Assembly: GCF_008254045.1 (NCBI RefSeq)
Contig: NZ_CP042425.1
Location: 5,208,001 to 5,272,000, forward strand
Direction of reading: 5' to 3'
Length of the DNA: 64,000 bases
Origin: Limnoglobus roseus
GTDB taxonomy: Bacteria > Planctomycetota > Planctomycetia > Gemmatales > Gemmataceae
This document shows, one piece after another, positions 55,018 to 63,996 of the stretch (its first letter is position 1; every line of letters starts with the position of its first letter). The notes beneath the pieces are model-generated. The model did not search any database. It was not told the origin of the DNA and was given only the letters and a program-made list of their open reading frames with translations. A program made the position numbers and the translations under genes.

Positions 55018-55463
55018 TCGACACGGCCTGGAACCGGACGTGCGCCGACTGCCAGGCGTACGAGTACGACGACGAGGAAGAGTCGCCGAACCGCGGGCGA
55101 CGGGAGTACTCGCGGGACGGGTTGACGCCCCTGCCGCGGGCCACGTCGCCCCCGTGCCGCCGCTGCCCGAAGGTGCCGGCGTCGGTGCTGGCGGTGAAGC
55201 AGCGGACCGGGGCCACGGTCACGCCGGCCGACGCCTACGAGCCGGACGACCGACACCGCGAAACCGTCGCCCACTTCCTCGGGTGCGCTGCCGTCGGGCG
55301 GTTCCCCGACGACGACTGGGTGACCCGCAACGCGCAGTTTCTGCGGCCGCTGCTGAAGGCGGCGGAAGATCGCCCCCCTGAACAATCTCGTGAACGCCGT
55401 CCGGCAACTGGCGTCCAAACTAGCAGGGTGATATCGTGCCCGATCACGTCATTTCCGGGATGA
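54991..55463 (+). CDS. Frameshift extension of the tail chaperone (GT-like), Cys-rich
   Basis: The -1 frame after the A7 run at 54984-54990 has no plausible start codon of its own but is clearly protein-like: ILVAARLELIDTAWNRTCAD, then CQAYEYDDEEE, CRRCPKVPASVLAV and FPDDDWVTRNAQFLRPLLKA. CADC and CRRC could form a zinc site. This is the classic two-product arrangement of siphophage tail chaperones. Near 55367 a +1 phase reads KIAPLNNLVNAVRQLASKLA up to a stop, so the true C-terminus may involve another shift. It overlaps the next gene by 28 bases. Confidence 0.6.
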
Positions 55464-58105
55464 GCGGTTACCCCGGCGTCGCGGGGTTCGACGCCGTGAA
55501 CTACAGCATCTACCACGGGTCGAAGCCCGGGGAGATCACCGCCTCCACGCCGTTCCCCATCGACGCGGCCCCGCCGTTCGGCGACTTCCTGATGAGCGAC
55601 GGCGAGCGATCCCTCCTCATTCGGGACTGCAAGGTCGTCCACTCGCAGGTCGAAAAGGACGGGGGCGGTTTTCGCTTCACGCTCACGCTTCTCGACCGCG
55701 CCTGGCGGTGGCAGACGGGGGCGATCTCGGGGCACTACAACCGCCGGGACGAGCGTGGCAACATCGTCGGGCCGACGGCGAAAACTCCGAAGGAACTGGC
55801 CGAATTGTGTTTGAAGGAGATGGGCGAGAAGGGCTACAAGGTTTACTTCCCCGAGGGGCTGAAGGCCAGCCAGATCAAGACGGACGGCACCCCGGTCCCG
55901 GGCCAGTCGTCGCCCCCCACGAACACGAACCCGGAAGTCATCTGGGAAGACAAGTTGCCGGTCGACGCGGTCTGCGAACTGTGCGACCTGTTCGGCCTGC
56001 GTTTCATGCGGTGCCCGGTCCGGGACATCGTCGTCATCGCGCGGGCTGGTGACGGGGAGGACTTGCCCGACAACGAGTTCCGGGACACGGTCACGCTCGG
56101 CCTGGACGCCACGGCCACGCCGCCGGGCCTTGGTGTTGTTGGGGACGCCGTGAAGTACCAGATGCGGTTGAAACTGATCCCGATGGCCAAGGAGTGGCAC
56201 ACGGGGTACGTCGAGGCGGACAAGGTCAGCTACCGGCCGAACCGCCAGCCGCAGCGGGGCAAGTGGACGATCAAGTTTTCCGGGTCGCCCGCGGGAACCC
56301 CGTTCACGTCGAACGTCTCGGTCAACGGGGTGGACTTCCCGACCAGCACGCACAGCAGCATCAACTCAGCCGCCGCCCAGGTCGTCGGGGTCGTGAACGG
56401 AACCCCGGCGTTCGACAACGTGCTCGAAGCCACGGTGATCGGGTCGGGCGACACCGTGCAGATTCAGGCCGTCGAAGACGGGGTTGCGGTCCCGATTTCC
56501 GCCACGTTGACGTCCGCCAACCCCGCGGCGGGGGCGGGCGCGGTCGTCACCACGGTCGACTTGCCGATCTCAAGCCCCTGGGACTTCGAGACGCCGGGCC
56601 AGTGGTACGGGGTTCGACCCACGGACCGGCTGAGTTACGACCAAGCCCGCCAGATGGCGGTCGAAAGTATCGGGCGTTGTTTTCGCGTGGCCGACGACGA
56701 CGTGAGCAGCGGGTGGTCGACGAAGAAATCCACGCATGTCTCTGGCCGCGCACTGACCATCGACTCGACGCTCTTCGATAACGCACTGACCTACTCGGTG
56801 TCGGTCAACGGGGGGCTGTTCAACGCGGTCGGGCAAGGGTCCGCGGGCGGGACGCTGGCCGACCTCGCGGCCCAAATCAACGCCGCGCTCTCGACTCAAA
56901 TGACCGCCTCGTATGATGCCGGGGCGGGTACGCTGCGAATCACCCCGTTGAACGGCGGGCCAGTACCCGACGTGGTGATTCTGAGCGGGGAGGTGGCCGG
57001 CGGGGCGGCGGTCGCGAACGTTACCGACGGCACCGGGCCGGCCAGCAAGTCCAAGAAGATATTCGTGCCCTACTACGGCGAGGTTGATTGGCGGAAGAAC
57101 CTGCTGTTGCTGCCGGACAAGGTCGAGCAGGTGGTTCCCGAGAAGCCGGACACCACCCGCGCGACTACACTCGGCCTGGTCGCCGATCAGGAGAACTATT
57201 ACGACGGGTGGAGTCGGAACCAGCAGGCCAGCGTGTACGGGTCCATCTCGAACCTGTGCATCGGGCGGTGGCACGCGGCAGATCATGCGGAAAACAGCCC
57301 GGCCGGTTCACTTGTGGCCGCGCCGTCGGTGCTGGACGCGGGAAGCCAAATGGTCGTCTTCACAGCCGGCCCGGTGTATCGCAGGACGGAGATTTCTGGC
57401 TTGGTGTATACCAAGTTCCCGAACCTCGCGCTCGAAACGGCCGTGAACGTCCTCGACAACAAGACGTTCGCGCCGGTCACGTACAAGCGGTGGATGGACT
57501 TTGGTAAGCCCCCGGCGGGGAGTGACGATCGCGACCGGAACGTCGAGATCGACCTTTCGAAGTACGGTGTCCCGAAGTCCAAGCCGTTCGCGGCCAAGCT
57601 GCCCAAGATCAGGGAAAACGTGGGGACCGACGACGTTCCGAAGAAGGGCACGGAGTGGCACGGCCACCGGGACATGCAACTCGGCGTGATCGCCCGCTAC
57701 CAGTACGACGCGAAGGCGGACGCGCACGTCCTGTCCGAAGTTCTCATCGACCCGCAGGACGTGAGTAAGAAGGTCGGGGATTACTACCTGATCGGGCACC
57801 TCTTGGAGCACCAAGTCACGGGCGGCTACAGCGTCGGCTATCACGGGATTCAACTCATTCCGATGGACGGCGCGGTGATGCACCTGACGTGGTCCACGGG
57901 TCGCGGCGCGAGAACGCAGGCGAGTCGCAACATGGAGCACTCGACGTTCCTGCTGCCGTACCCCGCCCGCCGGCGGACCGAGAACCAGGAGGCGAACGCC
58001 ACCCGGACCATCCTCAATCTGACCTCGAAAGCCGAGGACTGGGAGGACGCGAACGCGTTGGCAAAACTCAAGGTGATCCTGCCCGGCGCACGCTTAATTA
58101 AGTGA
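55436..58105 (+). CDS. Large phage tail protein, hub-like, with two beta-domain insertions
   Basis: 889 residues, GTG start after AGGGTGATATC. The N-terminal part (SIYHGSKPGEITASTPFPID; FTLTLLDRAWRWQTGAISGH) resembles tail hub or late-control-type proteins, with a helical LysM-like or baseplate segment TPKELAELCLKEMGEKG. Two similar beta-rich modules lie at about residues 280-380 (VSVNGVDFPTSTHSSINSAA) and 435-540 (SVSVNGGLFNAVGQGSAGGT) and look like insertions. The C-terminal part contains YDGWSRNQQASVYGSISNLC and YQYDAKADAHVLSEVLIDPQ. It overlaps the tail-chaperone extension and is followed by the tape-measure-like gene. Confidence 0.6.
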   Translation: MPDHVISGMSGYPGVAGFDAVNYSIYHGSKPGEITASTPFPIDAAPPFGDFLMSDGERSLLIRDCKVVHSQVEKDGGGFRFTLTLLDRAWRWQTGAISGHYNRRDERGNIVGPTAKTPKELAELCLKEMGEKGYKVYFPEGLKASQIKTDGTPVPGQSSPPTNTNPEVIWEDKLPVDAVCELCDLFGLRFMRCPVRDIVVIARAGDGEDLPDNEFRDTVTLGLDATATPPGLGVVGDAVKYQMRLKLIPMAKEWHTGYVEADKVSYRPNRQPQRGKWTIKFSGSPAGTPFTSNVSVNGVDFPTSTHSSINSAAAQVVGVVNGTPAFDNVLEATVIGSGDTVQIQAVEDGVAVPISATLTSANPAAGAGAVVTTVDLPISSPWDFETPGQWYGVRPTDRLSYDQARQMAVESIGRCFRVADDDVSSGWSTKKSTHVSGRALTIDSTLFDNALTYSVSVNGGLFNAVGQGSAGGTLADLAAQINAALSTQMTASYDAGAGTLRITPLNGGPVPDVVILSGEVAGGAAVANVTDGTGPASKSKKIFVPYYGEVDWRKNLLLLPDKVEQVVPEKPDTTRATTLGLVADQENYYDGWSRNQQASVYGSISNLCIGRWHAADHAENSPAGSLVAAPSVLDAGSQMVVFTAGPVYRRTEISGLVYTKFPNLALETAVNVLDNKTFAPVTYKRWMDFGKPPAGSDDRDRNVEIDLSKYGVPKSKPFAAKLPKIRENVGTDDVPKKGTEWHGHRDMQLGVIARYQYDAKADAHVLSEVLIDPQDVSKKVGDYYLIGHLLEHQVTGGYSVGYHGIQLIPMDGAVMHLTWSTGRGARTQASRNMEHSTFLLPYPARRRTENQEANATRTILNLTSKAEDWEDANALAKLKVILPGARLIK

Positions 58106-58116
58106 GGACTCCCCCC

Positions 58117-59730
58117 GTGAGCGACGCGAGCAAGACGGTCCGCCTCCGATTCGACTGGGACGCCGGCGGCACGGCCGCGAAGGGCGTGAAGGACCTGGCG
58201 GACAGCACGAAGAAGGCGGCGGACGAGACGAAGGAACTCAAGAAGGCGACCGAGGCCCTCGCCCGGCCGTCGGGCATCACGCCGACCGGCGGCGGGCCGG
58301 GGAACCTGTTCGGGGCCGCGTCGACGCGGGACCAGCTCATCCTGGAGGCGATGCGGCACAAGAACTACGAGAAGAGCGGCCTGACGCCGGCCGACCTGAC
58401 GCGGATGACGGACCAGCAACTCGTCGGCCTGAAGGCCAGCCTGACGAAGCCGCCCACGGCCCCCGCGCCCGCGACACTGCTCGGTAAGTTCGGGGCCGGG
58501 CTCCGGTCGGGCGCGGCAAACGTCGCGCAGTCCGCCGGCCTCGGCGGATTGGAGAAGCTCGGGACGGTCGGTGCGATTGTCGCCGCGGGCGTCTCGGCAC
58601 TTCCGTCGTTCGTGGAAAGTTTCCACGAGGCGGACTTGGCCGACTACATGGGCGCGGCCCGCGGGCAGAAGGCGCGGGCGTTCGCGAACAACACCATCCT
58701 CGGCCGAACGGCGGTCGGCTTCCTGGACGGCATCCGCGGGCGCGAGCAAGACTTCCGCCGGGTCGAGTACGATCAGAAGTTCGCGGCCTTGCGGCAGGAG
58801 ACGGAAGACGAGAAGCGGGCCGCGTCGCTGGAAGTGCGCCGGCAGAGGATCGGGGCGGAAAGTCGCGCCGCCGTGCTGTCCGGGGATCGCCGCATGGCGT
58901 TCATGCCCGCGGCCGACCGGATGACCGTCGCCGGGGAGAGGGCGTTCCGCGAGGCGCAGCAGTTGCTCCCCGCCCGCCAGGACGTGATCGACCGCGAGAA
59001 GGACTTGTCCACGGCCGAGGACATGAAGTCGCGGCAGGGCCGCCTCCTCGACGAACTGGAACGGCGGACCAAGTCGCTGACGGCCGAGCGCGCCGACCTG
59101 ATGCAGAAGGCCGAGGCCGCCGGCGGGGCCGAGCAGTCGAAATACGCCGGGCTGGCGATCATGAAGGGTGACCAGATCACCAAGGCCCAGGAGGACATGA
59201 AGTCGCTCCGGGTCGAGATCAACCAGGCCGAGCAGCGGATCGTGCAGGCCAAGGCCGAGGTGGGCCGGTCGCGCATCGGCGTGATGCAGGGGGAACTCGG
59301 CATCCTCGGCCAACGGGTGGAGGCGGCAACGGACAGCGCGACGCGCATCGGGCTGATGAACGATTTCGAGTACACCAACAACCTTCGGTTCGCGCGGCTC
59401 GTGAAGTCGCGGGGGCTGTCCGGCCTGTCGCCGGACGTGATCGCCGGCGCGGCCCAGATCGACCCGGCGCTCGTTCAGAACGCCGGCAAGGTACGGGGCG
59501 TGGACCGCATTCGGAGCGGCGGTCTGGCGAAAGAGTTCCCCGGCATCCCGGACGAGTTACCAACGGTGCAAGGGCAGTACAACGACCTGTTGAAGAAGCT
59601 GACGCTCAGCATCGAGGAGGTGAACCGCAAGCAGGCCGCGGACGCGGTGCAGAAGGTGTCGAACGACGCCTTCATCAAGGAGTTGGAGAAGTTCGCCGAT
59701 CGAAGGGGGACGCGAGGTACGAGAAGCTAA
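58117..59730 (+). CDS. Tape-measure-like tail protein
   Basis: About 537 residues from a GTG with GAGGA eight bases upstream. The start (KTVRLRFDWDAGGTAAKGVK) is the usual beta-strand-then-helix opening of tape measure proteins. A hydrophobic region at about 150-180 (LGTVGAIVAAGVSALPSFVE) and long coiled coils (AERADLMQKAEAAGGAEQSK; EINQAEQRIVQAKAEVGRSR) follow. At 59705-59709 a run of five G breaks the end: with one more G, or a -1 slip, the frame would continue DARYEKLKQEVLQLIRRK to a stop at 59763. It is short for a tape measure. Confidence 0.65.
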   Translation: MSDASKTVRLRFDWDAGGTAAKGVKDLADSTKKAADETKELKKATEALARPSGITPTGGGPGNLFGAASTRDQLILEAMRHKNYEKSGLTPADLTRMTDQQLVGLKASLTKPPTAPAPATLLGKFGAGLRSGAANVAQSAGLGGLEKLGTVGAIVAAGVSALPSFVESFHEADLADYMGAARGQKARAFANNTILGRTAVGFLDGIRGREQDFRRVEYDQKFAALRQETEDEKRAASLEVRRQRIGAESRAAVLSGDRRMAFMPAADRMTVAGERAFREAQQLLPARQDVIDREKDLSTAEDMKSRQGRLLDELERRTKSLTAERADLMQKAEAAGGAEQSKYAGLAIMKGDQITKAQEDMKSLRVEINQAEQRIVQAKAEVGRSRIGVMQGELGILGQRVEAATDSATRIGLMNDFEYTNNLRFARLVKSRGLSGLSPDVIAGAAQIDPALVQNAGKVRGVDRIRSGGLAKEFPGIPDELPTVQGQYNDLLKKLTLSIEEVNRKQAADAVQKVSNDAFIKELEKFADRRGTRGTRS

Positions 59731-59769
59731 AGCAGGAGGTGCTGCAACTCATCCGACGGAAGTGAGTTG

Positions 59770-60082
59770 TCACTTCGGAATCGTTTTGAGCCAGTCTGCG
59801 CCCCCAGGAAGCCGTTCGATGACTCGCACGGCCTCGGTCAGCAGCGGTCGCCTCTTGTAATCAAGTGCCGTAACAGCGTCCTTCATGACCCGTGGCGATT
59901 CTGATTCCCACGAACCGGCCGCCGAAACGTAATCTTTTGGTTCGAGGCCGGCCTTCCAAGTGATCTTGCAAGCCTCTTTCATCGAGTGCGAGCCAGTGCT
60001 GAACGCTAACTCTCTTCGCTTCCTAGCCAAGAAATCCGTGAGGCCGTAACCCAGCAAATGTTCATCCATATCCGCGGGCCAG
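59770..60082 (-). pseudogene. C-terminal part of a gene split by IS3
   Basis: Reads LYWPADMDEHLLGYGLTDFL (start set by the IS boundary), then FSTGSHSMKEACKITWKAGL and LTEAVRVIERLPGGADWLKT to a normal stop. The internal ATG has no ribosome site. It continues the protein whose N-terminal 250 residues lie beyond the IS3 element (61317-62075). Soluble and helical; family unknown. Confidence 0.75.
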
Positions 60083-60126
60083 TATAGTGGACCCCATTTG
60101 CGAGACCAAAAACCGACGAATTTAAG

Positions 60127-60985
60127 CTACTCCTTCGCCGGCTCTTTTGACCGTCCGGCCCGGTACACCTCGGCCGGGGTCTTGTACCCCAGTGACTGGT
60201 GCAAGCGGGCCTCGTTGTAGAAGGTGAAGTACGCCTTCAACCCCCGCTCCAACTCGGTCACCGTCTCGTATCCCCGCAGGAACACGTCCTCGTACTTCAC
60301 CGTCCGCCACAGCCGCTCGACGAACACGTTGTCCAGGCACCGCCCCCGGCCGTCCATGCTCACCCGCGCCCCGGCCGCCTCCACCCGCTCGACCCACGCC
60401 CCGGCCGTGAACTGCACCCCTTGATCGGTGTTGAACACCTCCGGGGTGCCGGCCGCCAACGCCTCGTCCAGCATGTCCCGGCAGAACGCCCCGTCGAGCG
60501 TGTTCGACAACCGCCAGGCCACCACGTACCGGCTGTACCAGTCGATGGTGGCGGCCAAGTACATGAACCCGCCGGGCAGCGGCAGGTATGTAATGTCGGC
60601 ACTCCACACCTGCCCGACGCGGTCGATCGGCACGCCGCGGAGGAGGTACGGGTACACCGGGTGGCCCCGCCCGGCCGACAGCTTCGGCTTCGGGTGGATG
60701 GCTTCCAGGCCCATGACCCGGAGCAACCGCTGGACCCGCTTGCGGTTCGCCGGGTGGCCGTTGCGGGCCAGCCACCGGGCGATCCGCCGGCTGCCGTAGA
60801 ACGGGCAGGCCGTGTACTGCTCGTCGATCCGCCGCATGAGGGCCAGGTTGTCGGCCGACTCCTCGGCCGGCCCCCGGTAGTACGTGGCCCGGCCGAGCCC
60901 GACCAGTTGGCACTGCCGACGGACGCTCAGGTCGGCGTGCCCGGGGTCGATCAGCGGCCGCAGGTCGTCAACCGAACGTCGCAGC
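60127..60985 (-). CDS. IS3-family transposase OrfB
   Basis: About 285 residues when joined by -1 slippage to OrfA; a possible independent start (MRRIDEQYTACPFYGSRRIA) gives 236 residues. The integrase core has the DDE residues in WSADITYLPLPGGFMYLA, VFNTDQGVQFTAGAW and NVFVERLWRTVKYEDVFLRG. The end (YNEARLHQSLGYKTPAEVYR) is the usual IS3 signature. It looks intact. Confidence 0.93.
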
Positions 60986-61264
60986 TTTTTTTTTCACCCA
61001 GTCGAGCTCGACCTTGAGCCGGCCGATCTGCTCGTACAGCGCGGGTGTCTGGTCGTCGCCGGGGGCGACCGCCTTCGCTCCGGCGGCGAACACGGCCTCG
61101 GCCCCGGCCAGGAGTTGCTTCTTCCACCCGTGGATGAGGGTCGGGTGGACGCCGAAGTGGGCGGCCAACTCGTTGACCGTCTTGTCGCCCTTCACCGCGG
61201 CCAGAGCGACCTGGGCTTTGAACGCCGCCGTGTGGGTCTTCCGCTTCGCCGTCATCAGGACCAC
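60968..61264 (-). CDS. IS3-family OrfA
   Basis: 98 residues. The helix-turn-helix (ALAAVKGDKTVNELAAHFGV) and leucine-zipper region (ALYEQIGRLKVELDWVKKK) are complete. Nine consecutive A on the coding strand at 60986-60994 encode the three Lys and provide the -1 slippage site that fuses it to OrfB. Confidence 0.93.
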   Translation of the reverse strand: MVLMTAKRKTHTAAFKAQVALAAVKGDKTVNELAAHFGVHPTLIHGWKKQLLAGAEAVFAAGAKAVAPGDDQTPALYEQIGRLKVELDWVKKKAATFG

Positions 61265-61316
61265 CTCCGAGGGCCGCCAGAGTAGCTTACCTGGCGGTCT
61301 CAGTTTCGGGGTCCAC

Positions 61317-62075
61317 TATACAGTGCGGGTACATCTCGCGTGCGTTCATGTGCAACGCGCGGGCGGCTCCTTGATCCAATTTCCCCAGTCGATTGAACGC
61401 CTCTTCCGTTTTTGCCGGCTCTTGTGAGTTGATTTTGGTGCTGATCTCTTTAGCCTCTGCCCACGCTTCCTCGAATGTGTAGATTCTCGCGGGTGGGTCG
61501 GGCTGGGGTGCAATTGCTACTTTCTTTGGTGCCGAATCCCGCTTCGCCAACTCCTCCTTCACCCGCCGCTCGACCTCGGCGTTCTGCTTCTCCGCGGCCG
61601 CGTCGGCCTGGGCGGCCGCCAGTTCTTTCCGGGCGGGGTCTCGATCGGAGCACCCCACTGCGAACAGCAGCCCGACGACGATGACCGGCAGTCGCAGGCG
61701 GGTGTCGTTGCCGCCCCGCCCGCGGGACAACGCCCGGCCGACTCGACCAACGACGGCTGCGGCGAGCATCAGCGCGGCCGCGGCGAGTACCAACCCCAGG
61801 GCGAGCGCCGCGAACACGACGGCGAGGGCCACGCCGGTGGCGACGGCCAGTACGATCGCCACGACGGCCAGTGGCGACGGGCGGAACCCGGCCAGCGAGA
61901 CGGGGCGGCCGTTCACAGTGAAGTTCATCTGCCCCGGACCGGCCACGGGCGAAGTCTCGGTCAGGCGGACCACCTTACCGCAGGCCCCGCACCCCGCTTG
62001 TCGGGCGAGCGAGTCGGGGTCGTAGAGGACGGGTTCGCCGCACTGCGGGCACGGCGTTGCGGACACGGGTGACAT
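61317..62075 (-). pseudogene. N-terminal part of a zinc-ribbon membrane protein split by IS3
   Basis: About 253 residues. It starts with a zinc ribbon (CPQCGEPVLYDPDSLARQAG, then CGAC), followed by two or three hydrophobic helices (PLAVVAIVLAVATGVALAVV; LALGLVLAAAALMLAAAVVG), a lipoprotein-like segment VIVVGLLFAVGCSDRD and a charged helix, and stops making sense at MYPHCI where the IS begins. The missing end lies at 59770-60082. The intact protein would have been about 355 residues. Function unknown. Confidence 0.75.
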
Positions 62076-62151
62076 GGCGGACCCTCGGTGACAGGGCCAT
62101 TTTCGGGGGCCGGGACTAACGGGTCAAGGCTTCACGGCCGGCGACGGTGGG

Positions 62152-62763
62152 TCACTTCCTGACGGCCGGGGTGAACGACTTCAACACCCGGTCGAGGTCG
62201 GTCCCCCCGTCCTGGCAATGGAACTTCACCAGGCCGACGTCAGGAGCGTACCAGTGCGTGTACGTCCGCCCCGGGGTCGCCAAGACCTGGCCGTTCGTCT
62301 TGGTCACGACGATCCGCACCGGGACGGCGTGGTACTTCCCGGCCGGCACTTCCACGTCCTCGGCTTCCCCCACGGTCGCCATGCCGCCTTCGGGCAGGAT
62401 GCCCTTCTGGACGGGCGTTTCGACGGCCCATGCGTCACCCTTCTTCGCGGGCGATTTGATCAGTAGGCGTGAGAGTTGGAAATTGCTCGTCGTGAGTTTG
62501 GTCACACCCTCATCGCTGATCGTGTACGTGTCGTCGTACGACCCGCCGCCCTCGGTGACGGAGACCGTGAGGAGCGTTTCCCCCTTCCGCTGCTCCGCCT
62601 TGGTGATCACTTCCTCCCACTCCCGCTTCTCTTGCTGGTAGACCCACTTCGCGCCGGCGGTGGTCGGGTAGTACGTCACCTTCGTTGCCGTTTTCGGTAC
62701 CGGGGCGGCCGCCACATGGGTGACGGCCGCGAACAGCAGCCCGACGACGATGACGACGCGCAT
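62152..62763 (-). CDS. Exported hypothetical protein
   Basis: 203 residues from the ATG preceded by GGGGG; upstream codons are not protein-like. A signal peptide (MRVVIVVGLLFAAVTHVAAA) is followed by a beta-rich domain (TYYPTTAGAKWVYQQEKREW; SVTEGGGSYDDTYTISDEGV; RTYTHWYAPDVGLVKFHCQD). This pattern recurs in planctomycete exported proteins with an antiparallel lipocalin-like barrel. No enzyme motif. Confidence 0.7.
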   Translation of the reverse strand: MRVVIVVGLLFAAVTHVAAAPVPKTATKVTYYPTTAGAKWVYQQEKREWEEVITKAEQRKGETLLTVSVTEGGGSYDDTYTISDEGVTKLTTSNFQLSRLLIKSPAKKGDAWAVETPVQKGILPEGGMATVGEAEDVEVPAGKYHAVPVRIVVTKTNGQVLATPGRTYTHWYAPDVGLVKFHCQDGGTDLDRVLKSFTPAVRK

Positions 62764-62918
62764 GTGATAGCCCCCGTTGCTGGAACCATCTTCGGGGGCG
62801 GGTGGTGACGGGTCAAGGGCGGTGGCGCCCTCAATCTGTTCACTACGGCATCGCACATGCACACGGACGTTTGTTCTTCAACAGACTGAGTACCACGTCC
62901 GTCCGGGGAGGCTCGCAC

Positions 62919-63209
62919 ATGGCCCACGTTCTGGTGCCCGACTTCACCGATGCCGCCCTTGCGGCCACGCCCCACGCCCGGCTGGCCGAGGGCGTTCACG
63001 ACATCAACAACCAGTTGGCGGCGGCAATACTCGCGGGTGAGTGCCTGCGGCTTGTGCTCCCCGCGCACAGTCCTTCACAACAGTACGTGGACAAAATCCT
63101 GCGGGCGTGCAGTCAAGCCGCAAGGGACAGCCGCCGGTTGCGCGATGATGTTACCGCGATGATCGGACCGGCGGATCGGGCGGCAAGCGACCGGGGATTA
63201 TGTCGGTGA
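62919..63209 (+). CDS. Stand-alone histidine-kinase dimerisation-like domain
   Basis: 96 residues; GGGGAGG lies eight bases before the ATG. The sequence GVHDINNQLAAAILAGECLR resembles a HisKA H-box (His-Asp-x-Asn-Asn) and a second helix follows (YVDKILRACSQAARDSRRLR). No ATP-binding domain is present and there is no room for one. It could accept phosphate from another kinase or act as a decoy dimerisation partner. Annotation rests on the short motif. Confidence 0.5.
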   Translation: MAHVLVPDFTDAALAATPHARLAEGVHDINNQLAAAILAGECLRLVLPAHSPSQQYVDKILRACSQAARDSRRLRDDVTAMIGPADRAASDRGLCR

Positions 63210-63832
63210 GGGTTGGCCACTGACGCAGGCCGGCCCCCAAGTCGCGGCCCGCGCGCCACGGCAGATTGTAAGCGGGGAGCGGGCTGCGGCGGTTAGCCCC
63301 AGACGTCTCGGGGCAGGCACTCGCCGCTTGCCACGACTGCCGGCAGGCCGGACCCCGTCGCCGGGTCACTTGCGTGAGCGTGCATCTTCGGCGACGGCGG
63401 GGGCGGCGGGTCAAGGGGCGGATTGGTAGGAATGTATCCTTGACCTGTCAGCGAAGGAGGAACAGTGCAAGATTGTCAGGGACGTGATATTCCACGAAGG
63501 TAATTTTCTCAGAATTTACTGAGCCGCAAACAAAGCTTGACCTGTCCGAAAAACACCTTAAAAACAAGCCTTGCTAGTGCATTAACCTGAACGCCCGCTC
63601 ACTTGTAATAAATGCTGACGCCATCTGGCCTTGCGTGAGCTCATAGAAGTGAGGTAAAAGGAGGGGGCTCGTAGCAAAAAGCCTGCTAAGCAAAGCTACG
63701 AGCCCCCGCGAGAAGAGAGTTGGATCATACCCCCAATCTCTCGACCGTACAACCTCAGATGCGAGCGGAGTGAACGACTCCGAATTGACAAATGGCGGCT
63801 GCCACGCCGATGCGGTGGCCCGCATAACGAGA
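63210..63832. other. Lower-GC region with hairpins, no gene supported
   Basis: 623 bases. From about 63424 the GC content drops clearly, a sign of foreign DNA. A minus-strand frame at 63574-63825 has no ribosome site. Besides the long hairpin at 63663-63707, CGGAGT/ACTCCG (63766-63771 and 63777-63782) forms a second stem. Confidence 0.5.
63663..63707. repeat. Long perfect hairpin
   Basis: GGGGGCTCGTAGC pairs perfectly with GCTACGAGCCCCC (13 base pairs) around a 19-base A-rich loop. No T-run follows on the plus strand, so a simple terminator reading is weak. It may be an end structure of a mobile element. Confidence 0.75.
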
Positions 63833-63990
63833 CACCGGCTACCCCGTTCGTCCCCTAGTAAGAGCGACGAGGTAGCCGGTGCGGCTGACGGATTTCCCCG
63901 TCAATCGAGACCTTGCGGTTGTGCCGCAAGCCCTCTGGCTATTTAGTCAAGGGCGGCCGCTGGGTCTAGAGCAGCTTGCGGCAGGGAGGC
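63833..63990 (+). ncRNA. Structured RNA candidate, HEARO / omega RNA-like
   Basis: Nested hairpins lie in a row: an 11-pair stem CACCGGCTACC / GGTAGCCGGTG (63833-63843 and 63871-63881), TGACGG-ATTTCC-CCGTCA (63886-63903), CTTGCGG / CCGCAAG (63912-63930) and CCCT / AGGG (63931-63953). They end just before GGGAGG and an ATG. A GGATTTCCCC-type hairpin following a long GC stem, directly upstream of a coding start, recalls the HEARO RNA of IscB (OMEGA) systems. The match is from memory of the consensus shape, not an alignment. Confidence 0.4.
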
Positions 63991-63996
63991 TTCATA

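Larger units (their letters stand above)
60087..61316 (-). mobile_element. Intact IS3-family insertion sequence
   Basis: About 1,230 bases with terminal repeats starting GTGGACCCC and sharing GAGACC, flanked by TATA on both sides (60083-60086 and 61317-61320). It carries the two overlapping transposase frames typical of IS3. It interrupts a minus-strand gene. Confidence 0.9.

Noticed and set aside
63663-63707. Rho-independent terminator
   Set aside because: Perfect stem but no T-run on the plus strand and no gene ending just before it.
63574-63825. An 83-codon minus-strand gene
   Set aside because: It overlaps the hairpin region, has no ribosome site and no recognisable domain.
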